Shown: one piece after another, positions 21,503 through 33,525 of the stretch
Numbering within the stretch: the stretch's first letter is position 1
Layout: each line of letters starts with the position of its first letter
NCBI GenBank assembly: GCA_020881915.1
Contig: JAJFPB010000005.1
Coordinates: 4,216,001 to 4,280,000, forward strand
DNA from: Paramyrothecium sp. XJ0827
Taxonomy: Eukaryota; Ascomycota; Sordariomycetes; Hypocreales; Stachybotryaceae
Direction of reading: 5' to 3'
DNA length: 64,000 nt
Translations under genes and position numbers: made by a program
Notes under the pieces: generated by a model
Seen by the model: only the letters and a program-made list of their open reading frames with translations
Database searches by the model: none
Told to the model about the DNA's origin: nothing

Positions 21503-24436
21503 TCAACCCCAGCGGCCGCCCTCGCGCTCGGCCTCTAACCTGCGCATCCGCTCTTCTTCATCGCCGCCGTCAACCGTCTCACCCCGCCTGCCTGTTCTCC
21601 GTCCCTTTCGTGCGCCTTCGTCCCCATCCTCACGGCTTCGTTTCACCCCAACCAGCCCCGCCAGGCCGGCCATACGCTGAGCCTCCTTCAGTAGACGCTC
21701 GCGGTTGCGTGCTTCGCGCTCCAGGGTGTGGGCGTCTTTGTGCCCTCCACCGCCGGTAGACGTCTGCGAGCCACGTCTGTCAAGACTTGGCGTGTCTCGA
21801 CCTGCTCGTGAAGGTGGGGCCTTGCTGTCGAAGCCACGAGGACCCGATGGTGGTCTGAACTCCTTCTCCCGCTCACCATCTCTGTCCACGGAGCCAGATC
21901 GGCATTCGGGGGAATGTCTTCGGCTGCTGCTATCATGACCATAGTCTCTGTCACGATCCCTATCACGATGACGGTCTTTGCGGTCTTTCCTATCGCGATC
22001 TCGCTCCCTGTCACGGTCTCTGTCCTTGTCACGACGTCGCGAGGACTCATAGTCTCTGTCTCGGTGTGAGCGGTGAGAAGACCTCTTGCGGTCGTCGTCC
22101 CGGTGTTTGTCCTTCTCCTTGTCTCTGTCTCGGCGCTTGTCGTAGTCTCGGTCCCTGCGGCTGCGATGGCTGGATCTTTTCGAGTCGTCGGGCGAGGCTG
22201 ACCGGGATCTTTCTGCGTGCCTGTCCTCCCTGGCACGGGTGCTGTCATCGTCACCGTGTCGTGAACGTTTACTGCTTCTGTGCTTCTTGCTGCGGCGGTG
22301 GTCATCATCGGAATCGTGCCCTTCGGCTGATGCCGAACGTGGACGCCTGCGTCGATGTGAGCTTCTGTGGCCCCGACTTCGGCTCCGGCTCCGACTTCTA
22401 CTACTAGTTCGAGACCTGGATCGTGAGCGGCCGCCCTGGTTCTGGGCTTCATACGCTGCCTCATCACGTTCGTCATCCTTAACCCGATCATCGTGCCGCT
22501 CATCATGCAAGTCAGTACGGGCAGGCCTACCATGTTCAGGAGTACTACTCCTGGAGCTATGGCGCTCCTTTGCCGTTTCCTGTTGCAGAGCGGTTGGTTT
22601 TGATTGGGACGGGCCATCATCCCCCACTTGGAAACCGCGTGCGCGCAAGTTGTGCAAGCTAGTGTTTGGCAAGCCTTGACGCATAGCTTTAGGTCCCGTT
22701 GGGGCGTTCAATGGCACATCTGGTGTCGACAGCACAGACCGGATGACTCCGGATCCGTTGCGACCCAGCAGTCCGGAAGAATTAGGTCCCTTAGGTGGAT
22801 CTCTTCCCACGTGGGATACGTCTCCAGGAGCTTCATTGCCTAGGTTCTCACGAGATGCTAATGGAGTGGCATCCTTGTCCGCAGGGCTCGGGTCGGCCCC
22901 TTCCTCACCGACCTCTTCTGCGGCATCCTGTGATCGAACGTCGCGACCGAATTCGTCGACCTGCCTTCCGTCCCCGGCAACGTCTTGGCCATCTTGCTCA
23001 GCCTGCTGCTGGTTTTGCAGCTGGGCTTGTCCATGTTGCTGGTACGGCAATCCATCCTGGAAGTTCGTTTGGCCACCGTATTGATAGCCGCCGCCACGTC
23101 CATAGCCGCCGTAGAAACCACGACCGCGTCCTCGACCACGACCGTAGTTGTTGCGACGATAGTCATTGAACTGATGACCATAATTACCTTGATTGTATCC
23201 TGTCTGGAATCCTGAGTTAAAGTTTCCAAAATCACCAGCTCCCATGCCAGGACCACTTTGATTGTAATTATTCTGGTCGAAATTCCACGATTGCGAACCG
23301 TTCCAGTTATTATTGGAGCCTTGTCCAAACCCTCCGAAACCACCCATGCCGTTCATGCCCATGCCTTGGAAGCCACCGTTCATGTACATGTTCTGCATCG
23401 ACATGGCATCCATGCCCATCCCTGGCATTGCTGGCCACGAGTTAGCATTCGCGGTGCGACAGCAATCGAGGCGTGAGTCACTTACCCATCATGGGGAAAC
23501 CACCAAATGCATTGTTCCCCATGCCATTTTGCATGGCCATCATCATCTGCATCTGATTGAAGTCGCCACCGCCTGAGAAGTTCATGTTTGGATATCCATT
23601 GCTCATTGGGTCATTTTCGTAATTCTCTTGATCATCGGCTTCGTCGACCTGCTCCGTGGTACCTCGTTGCTCTGGGTCTTCGACATCTTCTCCGTCCTTA
23701 TCTCCGCCTTCACCATCGCCATCGTTGGTGTTCTGAGGAGGGTCTGCATGTTCCTCCTGTGCGACATCGGGTCCATCCGTGGTTGCCTTCTGTTACGTTA
23801 GCGCAAACCGTCAACCATCAGACAGTCACTGCGTACCTCATCAGGGCGTGTAATTGCCTCATGTGCAGGTTCAGTATCCTTGGATGGATACTCAGGTCCT
23901 TCACTAATCAACGGCCCATTATTTTCTGGCTGCGAGATGGCCTCGACCGCCGTTGCAGGTTCTGCGGAGGGCAAAGACGGCTTGGCCGCCTCAGTAGGGG
24001 TCCCTGGTGTCGAATCTTTCGCCTCCTTCGGTCGACTTGCTTCGCGCTTCTTCTCAGCAGTTCGGAGAAAGACTCTGATCGTAGTTCGCAGGGACTTGTT
24101 CGGGTTGCAGTCCTCAGCGGATAGAGGAGAGTGCTCACAGACGGGGCAGGAGGAGGGAAGATTTGATTGACCTTGCAGTGGTTAGCTGTTATGACGAAGG
24201 ATTGATGAGAATATGTGACCCGTACATGTCTCGCAAATGGCCTGCTCGCAGCATGGTAGACGATACGCGTTCACTGCAAGCTTGCTGCAGATAGCGCAAC
24301 GAAGCTTGATGGGTATATCGTCGGGTGCCAGGGAGCTATGCCAAGTTACAAGGTTAGGACAGAACCCTCGGAGTAATGACATGTTTCGCACGAACCTGAT
24401 GAGCTCAGCTTGCGCCTCGGATATGGACAAGGCCAT
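21503..24436 (-). CDS. RING-finger protein with RBBP6-like C4C4 RING and SR/RD-rich tail
   Basis: Probable nuclear E3-ligase-like or RNA-processing factor; exact function unknown. Exons 24436-24396, 24335-24226, 24171-23837, 23789-23486 and 23430-21503 (introns of 60, 54, 47 and 55 nt) give 905 residues. The RING is at about 27-62: C27-x2-C30-x11-C42-C43-x4-C48-x2-C51-x7-C59-x2-C62, the all-cysteine pattern of RBBP6/Mpe1 and CNOT4, followed by NPNKSLRTTIRVFLRTAEKKR. Then come an acidic stretch, a Met/Gly/Asn/Gln-rich region with RGRGRGRG, and from about 560 a long arginine-serine and RDRD repeat tail typical of splicing or 3'-end-processing factors. The DWNN domain and zinc knuckle of Mpe1/RBBP6 are absent. 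The start is uncertain: the codons just before 24436 stay open and read protein-like back to a stop, so an extra upstream exon is possible. Confidence 0.8.
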
Positions 24437-25203
24437 GCCGTCGATGCTATCGAATGAATGTTCAAGTTGAATTCATGGGTAGAAGATGAACCAGGACGTT
24501 CTGTAAAACAATAGAAGAAAGACCCCGTTTGACGGCCACGTCACTCGCGTGACCTTGGTAATGCGCGGCGTAAGGGAATCATATAATGGCCCGGATTCAG
24601 AGAACTGGCATGGCTACCAGTGAATCCAAACCTGTGATAGAGAGGAGTTTGATGAACGCGCCAGGAAAGAAAAAGTGGAACCCCAGGAGCCACACCGAAC
24701 GGCGCACTAAACGAGGGTCACGTGCAGATTGCGACGCTGAGGCAAGGCCTCTCTAGAAGCTGGCGTGACGACACCTTGTGCCCTGACAAATTGGTGTAGA
24801 GTCGACATAAGAAGCAGCGCTAGGAAATGCCAGGCGTTAAACCGAACATTTGCCTACTTCTGAGCATTTCAGTGAAAGCGGAGCGGTGGCTCACGACGGT
24901 GACATCACTGACGAATGTTGGCGAAGTCCCGGCTGGGGCTAGACTAGAACTAATGAGCCGCTCGAGACGCTTGAAATAGTTGGGAATGAAGAAAGCAATA
25001 TCTAGATATATAGATGGATACACCAAATAGGCAGACAAAGTGGTCACGTAACAGTTAGAGCAGTTATGACTCCGTAAAAGCAAGATCGACTCCCAGTTGC
25101 AGGCCCGAGGCACGCATTAGACAAACCCAACCCATGAATCTCTCTCCGGCGGTAAAACGAAACCGTCCGGAAACCGCACGACAAACTCAAAATACTGTCC
25201 CGT
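24437..25203. other. Intergenic between Rab5 stop and RING/SR start
   Basis: 0.77 kb holding the promoter of the RING/SR gene and the 3' flank of the Rab5 gene, both leftward. A TTTTACAG at about 24505 on the minus strand could be the acceptor of a 5' UTR intron of the RING gene. No gene supported. Confidence 0.45.
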
Positions 25204-26032
25204 TCAGCACGCGCAGTTATCCTTGGCACCGGATTCCCTGGGTCCACCTAGGTTGACCCTCTGCTCCTCTCCTCCTCTGGTTGCCGCGCTCGTCGCGGCT
25301 CCTCCTCTTGCGCTCTTTAGCGACGTCTCGGGAATGGCGTTGGCGATGGCCGTGAAGACCTCTGTGACGTTGTGCCCAGTCTTTGCACTGGTCTCGAAGA
25401 ACAAAAGGCTCTCTTCCTCAGCATATGACTTGGCCTCCTCCGTAGACACCTTCCGCGCATCTCCGGAATCATCGCCGTCGTCTCCGTCTTCGTCGCTGGC
25501 AGGCGCTGGGTCGCTTGTCAAGTCGAGCTTGTTGCCAACCAATGCGATAACAATTCCGGGCGACGCTTGCCTTTGCAACTCGGCGACCCAGTGCTTTGCC
25601 TTGATGAGGGATGTAGGTTTGGTCAGGTCGTAGACGACCAGTGCGGCTTGAGCGTTGCGATAGTACATGGGCGCGAGAGATGCAAAGCGTTCCTGGCCAG
25701 CGGTATCCCAAATCTCAAACTTGATCGTCCGGGTAGGAAGGTTGCACTTTTGAGTAAGGAATGCCGCTACCGACAAGGTTAGCAGTCGAGTTCGAGCCAT
25801 GAAGCAGCCGCGGGCTTTCTGCTAAGACGTACCACCGATGGTTGGCTCCTTGTTCTCCTGGAAGTCATTGTTGACGAACCGGAGGACGAGCGATGACTGT
25901 TCGCATACGTTAGCACGTTGAGCTGTCTTGTTGGAGCCACTTGGCGAGCAATACTTTTCCAACAGCTGCCTCGCCGAGTAGCACCAGCTTGACGCTGCTG
26001 CTGGGCTTTGGTGCGTTTCCGGAATCGGCCAT
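25204..26032 (-). CDS. Rab5-type small GTPase (Vps21/Ypt51)
   Basis: Early-endosome Rab GTPase controlling endocytic fusion. Exons 26032-25955, 25896-25833 and 25766-25204 (introns 58 and 66 nt) give 234 residues. Seen in order: P-loop GEAAVGKSS split by intron 1, switch I with the Rab5 signature [14 protein letters not shown] split by intron 2, WDTAGQE, NKLDL, ETSAK, and a C-terminal CAC for double geranylgeranylation. Between NKLDL and the ETSAK loop sits an insertion of about 18 residues rich in Asp/Gly/Ser ([14 protein letters not shown]), longer than in animal Rab5. The first 26 codons are one exon, so ORF finding alone gives a truncated GTPase without the P-loop. Kri1 is divergent upstream. 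Call is very secure; which of possibly two fungal Rab5 paralogues it is cannot be told. Confidence 0.94.
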
Positions 26033-26638
26033 CGTGGGTATTGTCGGCGGCAAGCAGTCGCTTCCAAAGCGCAATCCGGAGAGAAAGGGGAACGAGGGGT
26101 TTGCAGAGCAGTGTCGATGTCTTGGAGAAAAGCGTCGCCGGGCTTTTGAGCGAGGAAATGTGGTAGCCTGCAGTGGGTGGGAAGACGTGGACTACGAACA
26201 GGTCGAAGAAGCTACCCTCCGGCTTAGTGGCACCGGGTTCAGTGCTGATCCCAGGAAGGTCAAGCGGCGCAACGATGACGAGGTCCCCTTCGCCGCAGGG
26301 GCTGGTCGCTGCATTTACAGTACAGTAGGTGCTTCCGGTGGGGCGCCTCAGCCACCATATCTCGTCCTGGACCTATCAAGCCTACTTCCGGAACAGCATG
26401 CACTGCGTGTCCCTGCCGGGAAAGAATTGTTCCGGTGCCGCGCCCTCCCCGCCAAAATTTTGAGACGGCAGAAAAATCACTGTGGACATTGATAGGCAAG
26501 ATTTCTCCGGAGTGCTTGTTGGTAAAAGCCATTCCTCGGCCAACACTCGTTACGCTACCTGGAGCAATCCACCACGCCACAAATAAATTGTCTTGCGCAT
26601 CACGATACTCTGGTCAAGAAGACCTGTTGCAGTTCAAA
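26033..26638. promoter_or_regulatory. Divergent promoter region Rab5 / Kri1
   Basis: 606 bp between the two start codons. A 183-codon frame on the + strand (25941-26492) runs through Rab5 exon 1 in antisense and is judged spurious. Confidence 0.5.
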
Positions 26639-28684
26639 ATGCTGCAAGAAAAACCAAAAGGTTCCAAAAGGAAGCTCCTGGACGACAGCGATTCCGAGTC
26701 GGACAATGGAGGGGCACCTCTTACAGAGCGTGGCTTCAAGGTGAATGAGGAATATGCCCGCCGGTTCGAGCACAATAAGAAGCGCGAAGAGCGACAAAGA
26801 TGTCAGTGACCCACGGCAGTATCACAATACGAACCGAATGATTAACTTTGTTTAGTGGAGGAAAAGTACAAAAATGGCGGCCCCGGAAAACCAGGCGACG
26901 ACGACGAGGGCTCGTCTTCCGACGAGACTGAAGATGAGGACGGATTCCTTGCCACGGAAGATCTCGATGTTCAGATATCTGCCACACTCCAGGCCATTCG
27001 GAATAAAGATCCACGGGTATACGACTCGACTGTCAACTTCTTCCAAGAGGGTGCAGACACACCTGTAGCTTCTGAGAAGCAGAAGAAGGAGAAGCCTGTA
27101 TATCTACGAGATTACCACCGCGAGAAGATCCTGCGAGGCGATGTAGGCGCATCTGATGACGAGGAAGAAGCACCACAGACGTACGCACAAGAACAGGATG
27201 CCCTCAAGAACGCCATCGTTTCCGAGTTCAAAGCGGCGAAGGACGGGGGAGATTCCGATTCAGACTCGGATGATGATGGGTTCATGAAACGCAAAGCTCC
27301 CGAGAAGACAGACGCAAACGGCGTCCACCCTTCACGAGCAGCCACAGTCAAGGTTTCGGAGCTTAATGTCGCCGAGGCCGACAAGAACCCAGAGACGTTC
27401 CTGTCGAACTTTCTGGCCGCCAGGGCCTGGGTTGCGGAAGATGGTCCCAAATGGGAAGCCTTCGAATCGGACGAGGGCGAAGGCGAAGACAAGGCCGATG
27501 AGTTCGAGCAAGCATATAACATGCGGTTCGAGGATCCTGAAAAGAGCAATGAGTTTCTCAAGTCATATGCTCGTGATGTAGCGGCAGCGCGGTCTGTGCG
27601 TCGTGAGGAAAAGAACTCAAGGAAGCGCCGCAGAGACCTCGAGCGTGAGAAGAAGGAAGAGGAGAAGAAGGAGAGGCGCGAAGAGAAAGCACGGTTGCGC
27701 AAGCTCAAGCTGGAGGAAGCCGAGTCGAGATTGAAGAAGATCAAGCAAACCGCCGGCGCCACCGGCGCCAAGCTAACGGATGAGGACTGGATCAACTTCC
27801 TCAACGATGCTTGGGACGACGACAAGTGGGAGCAGGAGATGCAGAAGCGCTTTGGCGAGGATTACTACGCGTTGGAAGATGGCGCGCCCGTATCCGACGA
27901 CGAAGACGGCGAAGACGCAGATGAAGCGGGCAAGAAGAAGAAAAAGAAGCACCCAAAGAAACCAAAGTGGGACGATGACATCGACATCAAGGACATCATC
28001 CCCGATTTCAAAGATGACGAAGACAAGCCCGACATTACACTAAGTGATGCGGAGGTGGAGGGCGAGGGTGAAGGTCAGGACGCGCAGGAGGACGAAGGCG
28101 ACGACGACAACGACGACCGTCCATCCAAAAAGCGCAAGACCGCCGACCACAAGCGCGAGCGCATGGAGGCCCAGAAGAAATCGCGCCAGGAACGCTCCAA
28201 GCTCGAGGCCCTCGTCGACTCCAAGCTCGAGCTCACCAACCACGACCTCCTCAACAGCAAGGGAGACGGCCACGGCGGCTTCCGCTACCGCGAGACGTCC
28301 CCCCAGACCTTTGGCATGACCGCCCGCGACATCCTCCTCGCGCCGTCGGACCAGGCGCTCAACGAGTTCGCCGGCCTCAAGAAGCTCGCCACCTTCCGCG
28401 ACGCCGAGAAGAAGCGCCGCGACAAGAAGCACCTGGGCAAGAAGGCGCGCCTCAGGCAGTGGCGCCGCGACGTCTTCGGCGCCGAGTTTGAGCGCACCGG
28501 CCCCACTTACGGGTTCGAGCGGGTCGCCGGTGCCGACGATGCCGCCGATGACCACCGCCCCGCCGGTAAGATCATTGCTCCGGACGGCGGCGAGGACAAC
28601 GTCGTGGGAGACGTCGGCGGCACGCGGAAAAAGAAGAAGAGGTCGAAGAGCAAAAAGGGAGGCAAGGTCGAGGCTTCATCATAG
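26639..28684 (+). CDS. kri1: Ribosome biogenesis protein Kri1
   Basis: Nucleolar factor required for 40S subunit assembly and early pre-rRNA processing, acting with Krr1 in yeast. Exons 26639-26801 and 26856-28684 (54-nt intron) give 663 residues (yeast 591). The N-terminus carries SGFKVNEE-like text (ERGFKVNEEYARRFEHNKKR) that continues across the intron as LEEKY. The middle is extremely charged, with Asp/Glu blocks and a Lys/Arg/Glu coiled region (about 245-300). The conserved C-terminal domain (about 520-610) has FRYRETSPQTFGMTARDIL, LAPSDQALNEFAGLKKLA and a basic KKLGKKARLRQWRR-like stretch, then a Lys/Arg-rich nuclear/nucleolar signal. Retention of the intron would stop translation at once. 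Strong antisense open frames over the gene come from its biased codon use. Confidence 0.94.
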
Positions 28685-29337
28685 ATATCAAGATAAAATC
28701 TCGCACCTAAGATACCACTTCGGTTACCGGCGTCAAGGCATAGTGTATCTATATATTAAACATTTTATTACCTTACATCATTATTTATCCATACATGCCA
28801 TTCCGTTTCACGCATATGCTAAGCTCTTAAACGACTGAAAGAGGAAAAGAAAAAGACGGCGCTCGTAGGATTCGCTCCTGTGGTGCGGGCAATGCCCCAA
28901 TGAACTGTGCATGTGCGCAATCCTTAATATCCAATGATCGAGAGAAAGATCACGCATAATGGACTCAACTTTTGTTGTATTTTTGGAGCGTGCTAGATGC
29001 CATACATCCAGAACATAACTTTTGTAAGTTTCACCAGCCTCTCTGCAATGACCCAAGATCTTGGTAGTGAGATACTGAGGTTCCTCCTTCTTCCAACGTA
29101 TATGGTGAAGGCCATTAATCTCATATGATAAAAGTGTATAGACTCGCAAAATGGACCTGTGACGCAGCCCCAAGTGCTTGTCTGAATTGACCGTTCCGTT
29201 TGATCGTAACCAAACCATGCTCCGTTCTCCACATGTCGCTACCTGATGTAATGTCCCAGTCGCAGCGTAACACATAAGCCAAACTCCTGTTCCGGAAAAC
29301 AGTATCGTCTGAGAAAGGGGGTCCTCATGATTCTGCA
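28685..29337. other. Convergent 3' flanks of Kri1 and the Zn2Cys6 gene
   Basis: 653 bp between two convergent stops. A/T-rich around 28740-28830, consistent with polyadenylation. A 177-codon minus-strand frame (28808-29341) overlaps the stop of the transcription factor and appears to be its 3' UTR. Confidence 0.5.
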
Positions 29338-32300
29338 TCACAAGCCGTGCCGCAGACCCGTCAATGGGTTCGGTGTTGTCATACCACTGCCACCACTAAA
29401 CATACCGGGGAAAGAGTCCCTGCTACCGCCTCCAAAACTCACATCCTGACTAATGTCTGGTGGATCTATGTTGAAAGGCATGAACCAAGCCGAGGAAGCT
29501 TCCTGAGTGCTGACATCATGTAGTGGGCCGACGGCAAGGGCTCCTTGGCCTTGAAAATGTCGTGCATCTAGGGCCCCTTTCGTGTCTCTTCGAATATGCG
29601 ATCTTCGAGCTGGATCGCCGTGTCCTGAAAGTCCATCCCAGTCCCCAAGGGTGTCCACCATGTTTTGGTTAACATCTATTCCTCCGAGTTCCATGGCATA
29701 CCCATTGTACACCATTTGCCGGTTAAATGGCTGCATCATACTATTCGGTTGCTGTGCAAGGTTGATATTCATCGAAAGAACATCAGGTGAATAGAAGTTC
29801 TGTTGTGCTTGATTGTTGTGTGACAGCTGATTTACGACAGGACTGACAGGTGAGATGGCATTGAACGTGGGATTTTGCCCATGTGGCATAACACGGGAGT
29901 GAAATGCAGCTTGGCCATTCAAGTGGCCCCCCATTGTGCCTGAGACTCGACGATGCAAACGGCGATCGCCTCTCAGTTGATCTGGAGCGGGACCTGCAGA
30001 CATATCGGTGACAAGGGGGTCAAGTTGTTGTTGTGCTTGCCGCGCTACGGCAGTACTGGATTGCCGCTTGGACGTAGATCGCCTGTGTAGGATTGAGCCT
30101 CGAGACCCATCACCGCTGCCTGTGCTGTGAGGTGGGGATAGTGTTTGGAAGAACTCTTCTACCGATTTCATCTCAGGTTTCTGCTCCAATACCCCGTCGG
30201 CGCCCTTCTCTTTCTTCTTCGCAGAGGCTGGATCCATGAATTCAGAATCGGACACGCCATGCGGGTAGCGACTAAACCAGTCTCCGTATTGAAGTATGGG
30301 CGACGATGATGCCTTGGTTAACCCGGGATTGCCGGTACGAGCGGCATCAAGCGCATTGCGATATTGTACTCGAATGTCTTCTACCATCCAATGAAACATT
30401 CCCCAGTGTTTCATCATCCTGCGAAGGAACCTGATGTTGACACCGGCACTCGCCTCAGCTGTCGCCTTTAGCACCGGGTCCCCAGAGAAGATTCCTAGGA
30501 TGTGAACCGTTGCTGAGGAGAAGGCACAATAACCAGCAAATGGTGCTGTGATACTGCACTGCGAGTCCTCAGTGTCCTTGAGAATATCCGAGATCCGATT
30601 CGCAGCGGCAACTGCTTTTGAGGTAGCTTCAGAAATGAAGCCATTAGGTGCTTGCTTCCCCATGCCGCCACTCGACGAAGCTGCCGCCATTCGGTTCAAG
30701 AAGAGTACATTTTGCTGCAATGATATGTGAAGAAATAGATACTGGCTGCTCGTCTTTTCCGTGATGTGCAGAGCAAGGTTGTCGGAGGAGTATTGAAGGC
30801 AGTCAGGAAGTGCTGTGAAGAGCTCGTCGACATCCTTGATTAGTTTGGAATACCCCGAATTCTCATCCCACAAAGGATAATCGTCCAATTCCCTCCCTCC
30901 TTGATTCATGTAAGTAATTATTCTCCCCCATAGTGCGATAGCTCGGATCATGTGTGCTGCAACACCCATATTCTCTTTTACACTTGTCAAATGCCCATCG
31001 TCGACGGATGCCGCTTGGGGTAGTTTGCCGCTAAGCGTTTCGGTCAACGCAGGCATGTCGAGCTGGAAGTATCTCTCCTTGACAGGCAGTGGGATATCAA
31101 CCGCCTCTTCCTTGATGAACATTGGTCGATCGGTGCCCGATGAATTAAAGCGGTCCATCAAGAAGCAGGCCCACATTATGCGCCGGCGAATCTCCCGGTC
31201 GATGAAGCTCAGCTGCTTCTTGCCTTTCCGGCAAAGTGGGTCATACTCGAGATCTTTGTGTAGTTGTAAAGCAAAAGCCATGCGAATTGCTTGGCCTCCC
31301 AGTGCCCAGCTTCGACCGCCTTGGCAGGTACCGAATTCGTGTAGACCGAGGATCAGAAGACATGTTAAGACGGTAATGTTAGGCCATTCGTACCGCCTCG
31401 TACATATGTCACGGGCGAGAGACGCCCACTCTTCTCCACGCAGGAATTGCCTTGTCGTCGAGTTCAGTCTAGGATTCCCGGTGAAACGGGCTGCCACGGC
31501 ACACACGGAGAGGACGAGAACCGGAGGCAAGCTGTTGTTCCTACACTTGTGTTAGTAAAAAAGGACAGAGTCCCTGATGGAGAGGGCTAGGTAAAGGTGA
31601 ACCTACTCCAGCTTCCGCATGTAACTCGGTTTGTGCAGTAAATGGTAAGCTTGGCCGTAGATGTTGTCGAAAAAAACCTCGGCAAGATGCTCTTGTATTT
31701 CTTTCGAAGGGAGAGCATCCAATCCTTCTCGAAACAAAGCATCCTCCTCCGCTTCCTGCACTTGTAGGGAAGTTGCACGTTCCTCGTCTGTCAACGGGGT
31801 CTTGGCTGATGCTTTGGCCCAGGCTTCGAGATCCGCGCCGAATGCCTCGTCGGCTCCACGTTTTTTGGATGTCGATTTGGTGGTTGGAAGCGAGCCAGGT
31901 ATGGCAGGTTTGACGACAGCGCGAGTGATGGAGGAGGTGTTATCCTGTTCGGACTTTGGTATGATCTTGATGATTCGTTCTTCCATGCGCTTGAGTCGCT
32001 TGTCAAGCATGGACATGTAATCGGTACGGGGGGCGGCCTTGCGCGTTGTGACCTTGTACACGCATGGTATGCGGGATCTGAGGCAGTGCTTGCAGGCCGG
32101 TTTCTCGCCTGAGCATCGAATCTTCTTGCGGCGACATGCTATGCAGGCGAGCGGCAAGCGCTTGCGCTCCTTGCCAGCTTTGGTCTTGAGCTCACTCCAG
32201 GCTGGCGGTGCATCCGATTTATCGTCCTTAACCTTGCCGCCCAAGTCCGTCCCATCAGCACGACCCCGGGTTGAGATACCAAACTCATCAGCGACGCCGT

Positions 32301-32589
32301 CGTCGAAAGAGTTGGCCAGCGGAGAGCTCCTGTCGTCAGCAACCCCGTTGTCGGAGCCTTCCATGCTTGTAGCTGTAGGGTGATCCTGATCATGGGCCAA
32401 GGCAACGCCATTCATCGACAATGCTGATACTGAGTGCGAGCCAGAGGTCATAGCCGATGAGACGGCTGCTTGGTTATTGAAGGCATGTGTAATGCTGGTG
32501 TCGAACTCATCAGGCAACTGAGTTATCGAGTCATGGTCTGACAGAGTCTGAAAGGGAAAAGCAAAATCGCCAAAGTCAGAGGTGTTCAT
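29338..32589 (-). CDS. Zn2Cys6 fungal transcription factor with fungal_trans domain
   Basis: Nuclear DNA-binding regulator; target pathway not recognised. Exons 32589-31607 and 31540-29338 (66-nt intron, GTAGGT donor) give 1061 residues. The binuclear zinc cluster is at 149-176 with spacing C-x2-C-x6-C-x6-C-x2-C-x6-C (CIACRRKKIRC first half), followed by a linker and a short dimerisation helix containing LDKRLKRMEERI. The fungal_trans middle homology region lies at about 300-600 and includes LILGLHEFG, GRSWALGGQAIRMAFALQL and RRRIMWACFLMDR. The C-terminal 400 residues are Gln/Asn/Pro/Met-rich and probably the activation region. Acidic and Asp/Gly-rich sequence precedes the zinc cluster. Upstream non-coding DNA is unusually long (about 6.7 kb), as often seen for highly regulated fungal regulators. 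Family certain, orthology open. Confidence 0.9.
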
Positions 32590-33228
32590 GCCGGGCTGGC
32601 AAAGGCTTGAGACGGCGTGTAAGCCGCCTCGTCGACTTGGTCAAGCTCTTCTGCAGATTCAAGGAGGGGTATTGGTTTTGATGATCTTGGTGTGGTGTTG
32701 GAAGGGGGAAGAGCTGGACAACACGCAAGTCGTGTCAGGATGCGCCTCTTGCACAAGACGGACAGATGTTGAACCGCGTATTGGTTGCTGCAGATTTCAT
32801 ATGAATTGATACCCGCTACAACGCTGCCCCAGCAAAAGAAGCGGTTAAGAGTGCTCAGCCCGGGTGCGGGTAGGCGACTGACGACACATGGGACGGGGTG
32901 GAGTCCAAGTCGAGGCCCAGCAACCGTGGTGTTCGTCACGCAACGAAGTCAAGAGCAGGAGACAGGCTGGTGTTCTTCACCACAAGGAAACAAGGAATTG
33001 AGACGAGACCCGAGTGTGCCGACAAGACAACCAAGAGCCAGCAGAGAAGAGTAGGAGAAGTGAAGGTGGATGGAGAGGAGGCAATGCGGAGGTTGACTGG
33101 TGAAAGAGACGGAATAGTCGTGGTAGTAACCAAGCAAGGTATGGTAGGGGTTAGGACGATTGGGGCAAGGCCGGCCTTAGGACCATGCGTAGTACGGCGA
33201 CGGGAGCAAGCAAGAATGACAGGGCGTG

Positions 33229-33281
33229 TGGTTGTTGTCGTAGTGGTCGTAGTAGTCGTAGTAGTGGTAATGGTGGTGTGG
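33229..33281 (+). repeat. GTN trinucleotide-type low-complexity repeat
   Basis: Imperfect run of GTT/GTC/GTA/GTG triplets. In one + frame it encodes a long valine run and in the opposite strand a threonine run, which explains two misleading open frames (32898-33467 + and 32936-33454 -). It lies about 0.65 kb upstream of the Zn2Cys6 start codon, in its likely leader or promoter. Confidence 0.8.
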
Positions 33282-33485
33282 CGGCTGTTGGACGGACGGG
33301 TGGGCAGAGGTGGAGGAGGAAGAGAGAGAAAGATACCCAGGGCTACAAGAGGGTGGTCGGCCAGTAAAGACAGCCTAAGCAAGGCAAAGCTAAGGAAGGT
33401 AAGGTACTCCGTAGCTGGAGGAGAGGAGAGGCCAGACCGAAGCAGACCAAGCATGCATCAGCACTGAGGTCGGAGGCAAGAGAGG

Positions 33486-33525
33486 CAAGACAAGACGAGA
33501 CAAGACAAGACAAGACGGAGACAAG
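33486..33525 (+). repeat. CAAGA pentanucleotide tandem repeat
   Basis: About seven near-perfect CAAGA units (some CGAGA/CGGAGA). On the strand of the leftward Zn2Cys6 gene this is a C/T-rich tract (TCTTG), and with the purine-rich + strand of 33.27-33.55 kb it resembles the pyrimidine block that precedes transcription starts in filamentous fungi. Confidence 0.75.

Noticed and set aside
21688..22620. 310-codon frame inside the RING/SR gene in another frame
   Set aside because: Shadow of the repetitive arginine-serine/aspartate codons of the real gene.
25941..26492. 183-codon + frame upstream of Kri1
   Set aside because: Antisense to Rab5 exon 1 and its promoter; no conserved motif, and the Kri1 start at 26639 is better supported.
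27112..27825. 237-codon serine-rich antisense frame across Kri1
   Set aside because: The complement of GAG/AAG/GAC codons reads as Ser/Leu/Phe; produced by codon bias.
28808..29341. 177-codon minus frame overlapping the transcription factor stop
   Set aside because: Sits in the 3' UTR position of the regulator and shows no conserved block.
32898..33467. 189-codon + frame with a long poly-valine run, and its 172-codon minus counterpart with poly-threonine
   Set aside because: Both come from the GTN repeat read on opposite strands. No conserved motif, and they lie in the likely leader/promoter of the Zn2Cys6 gene.
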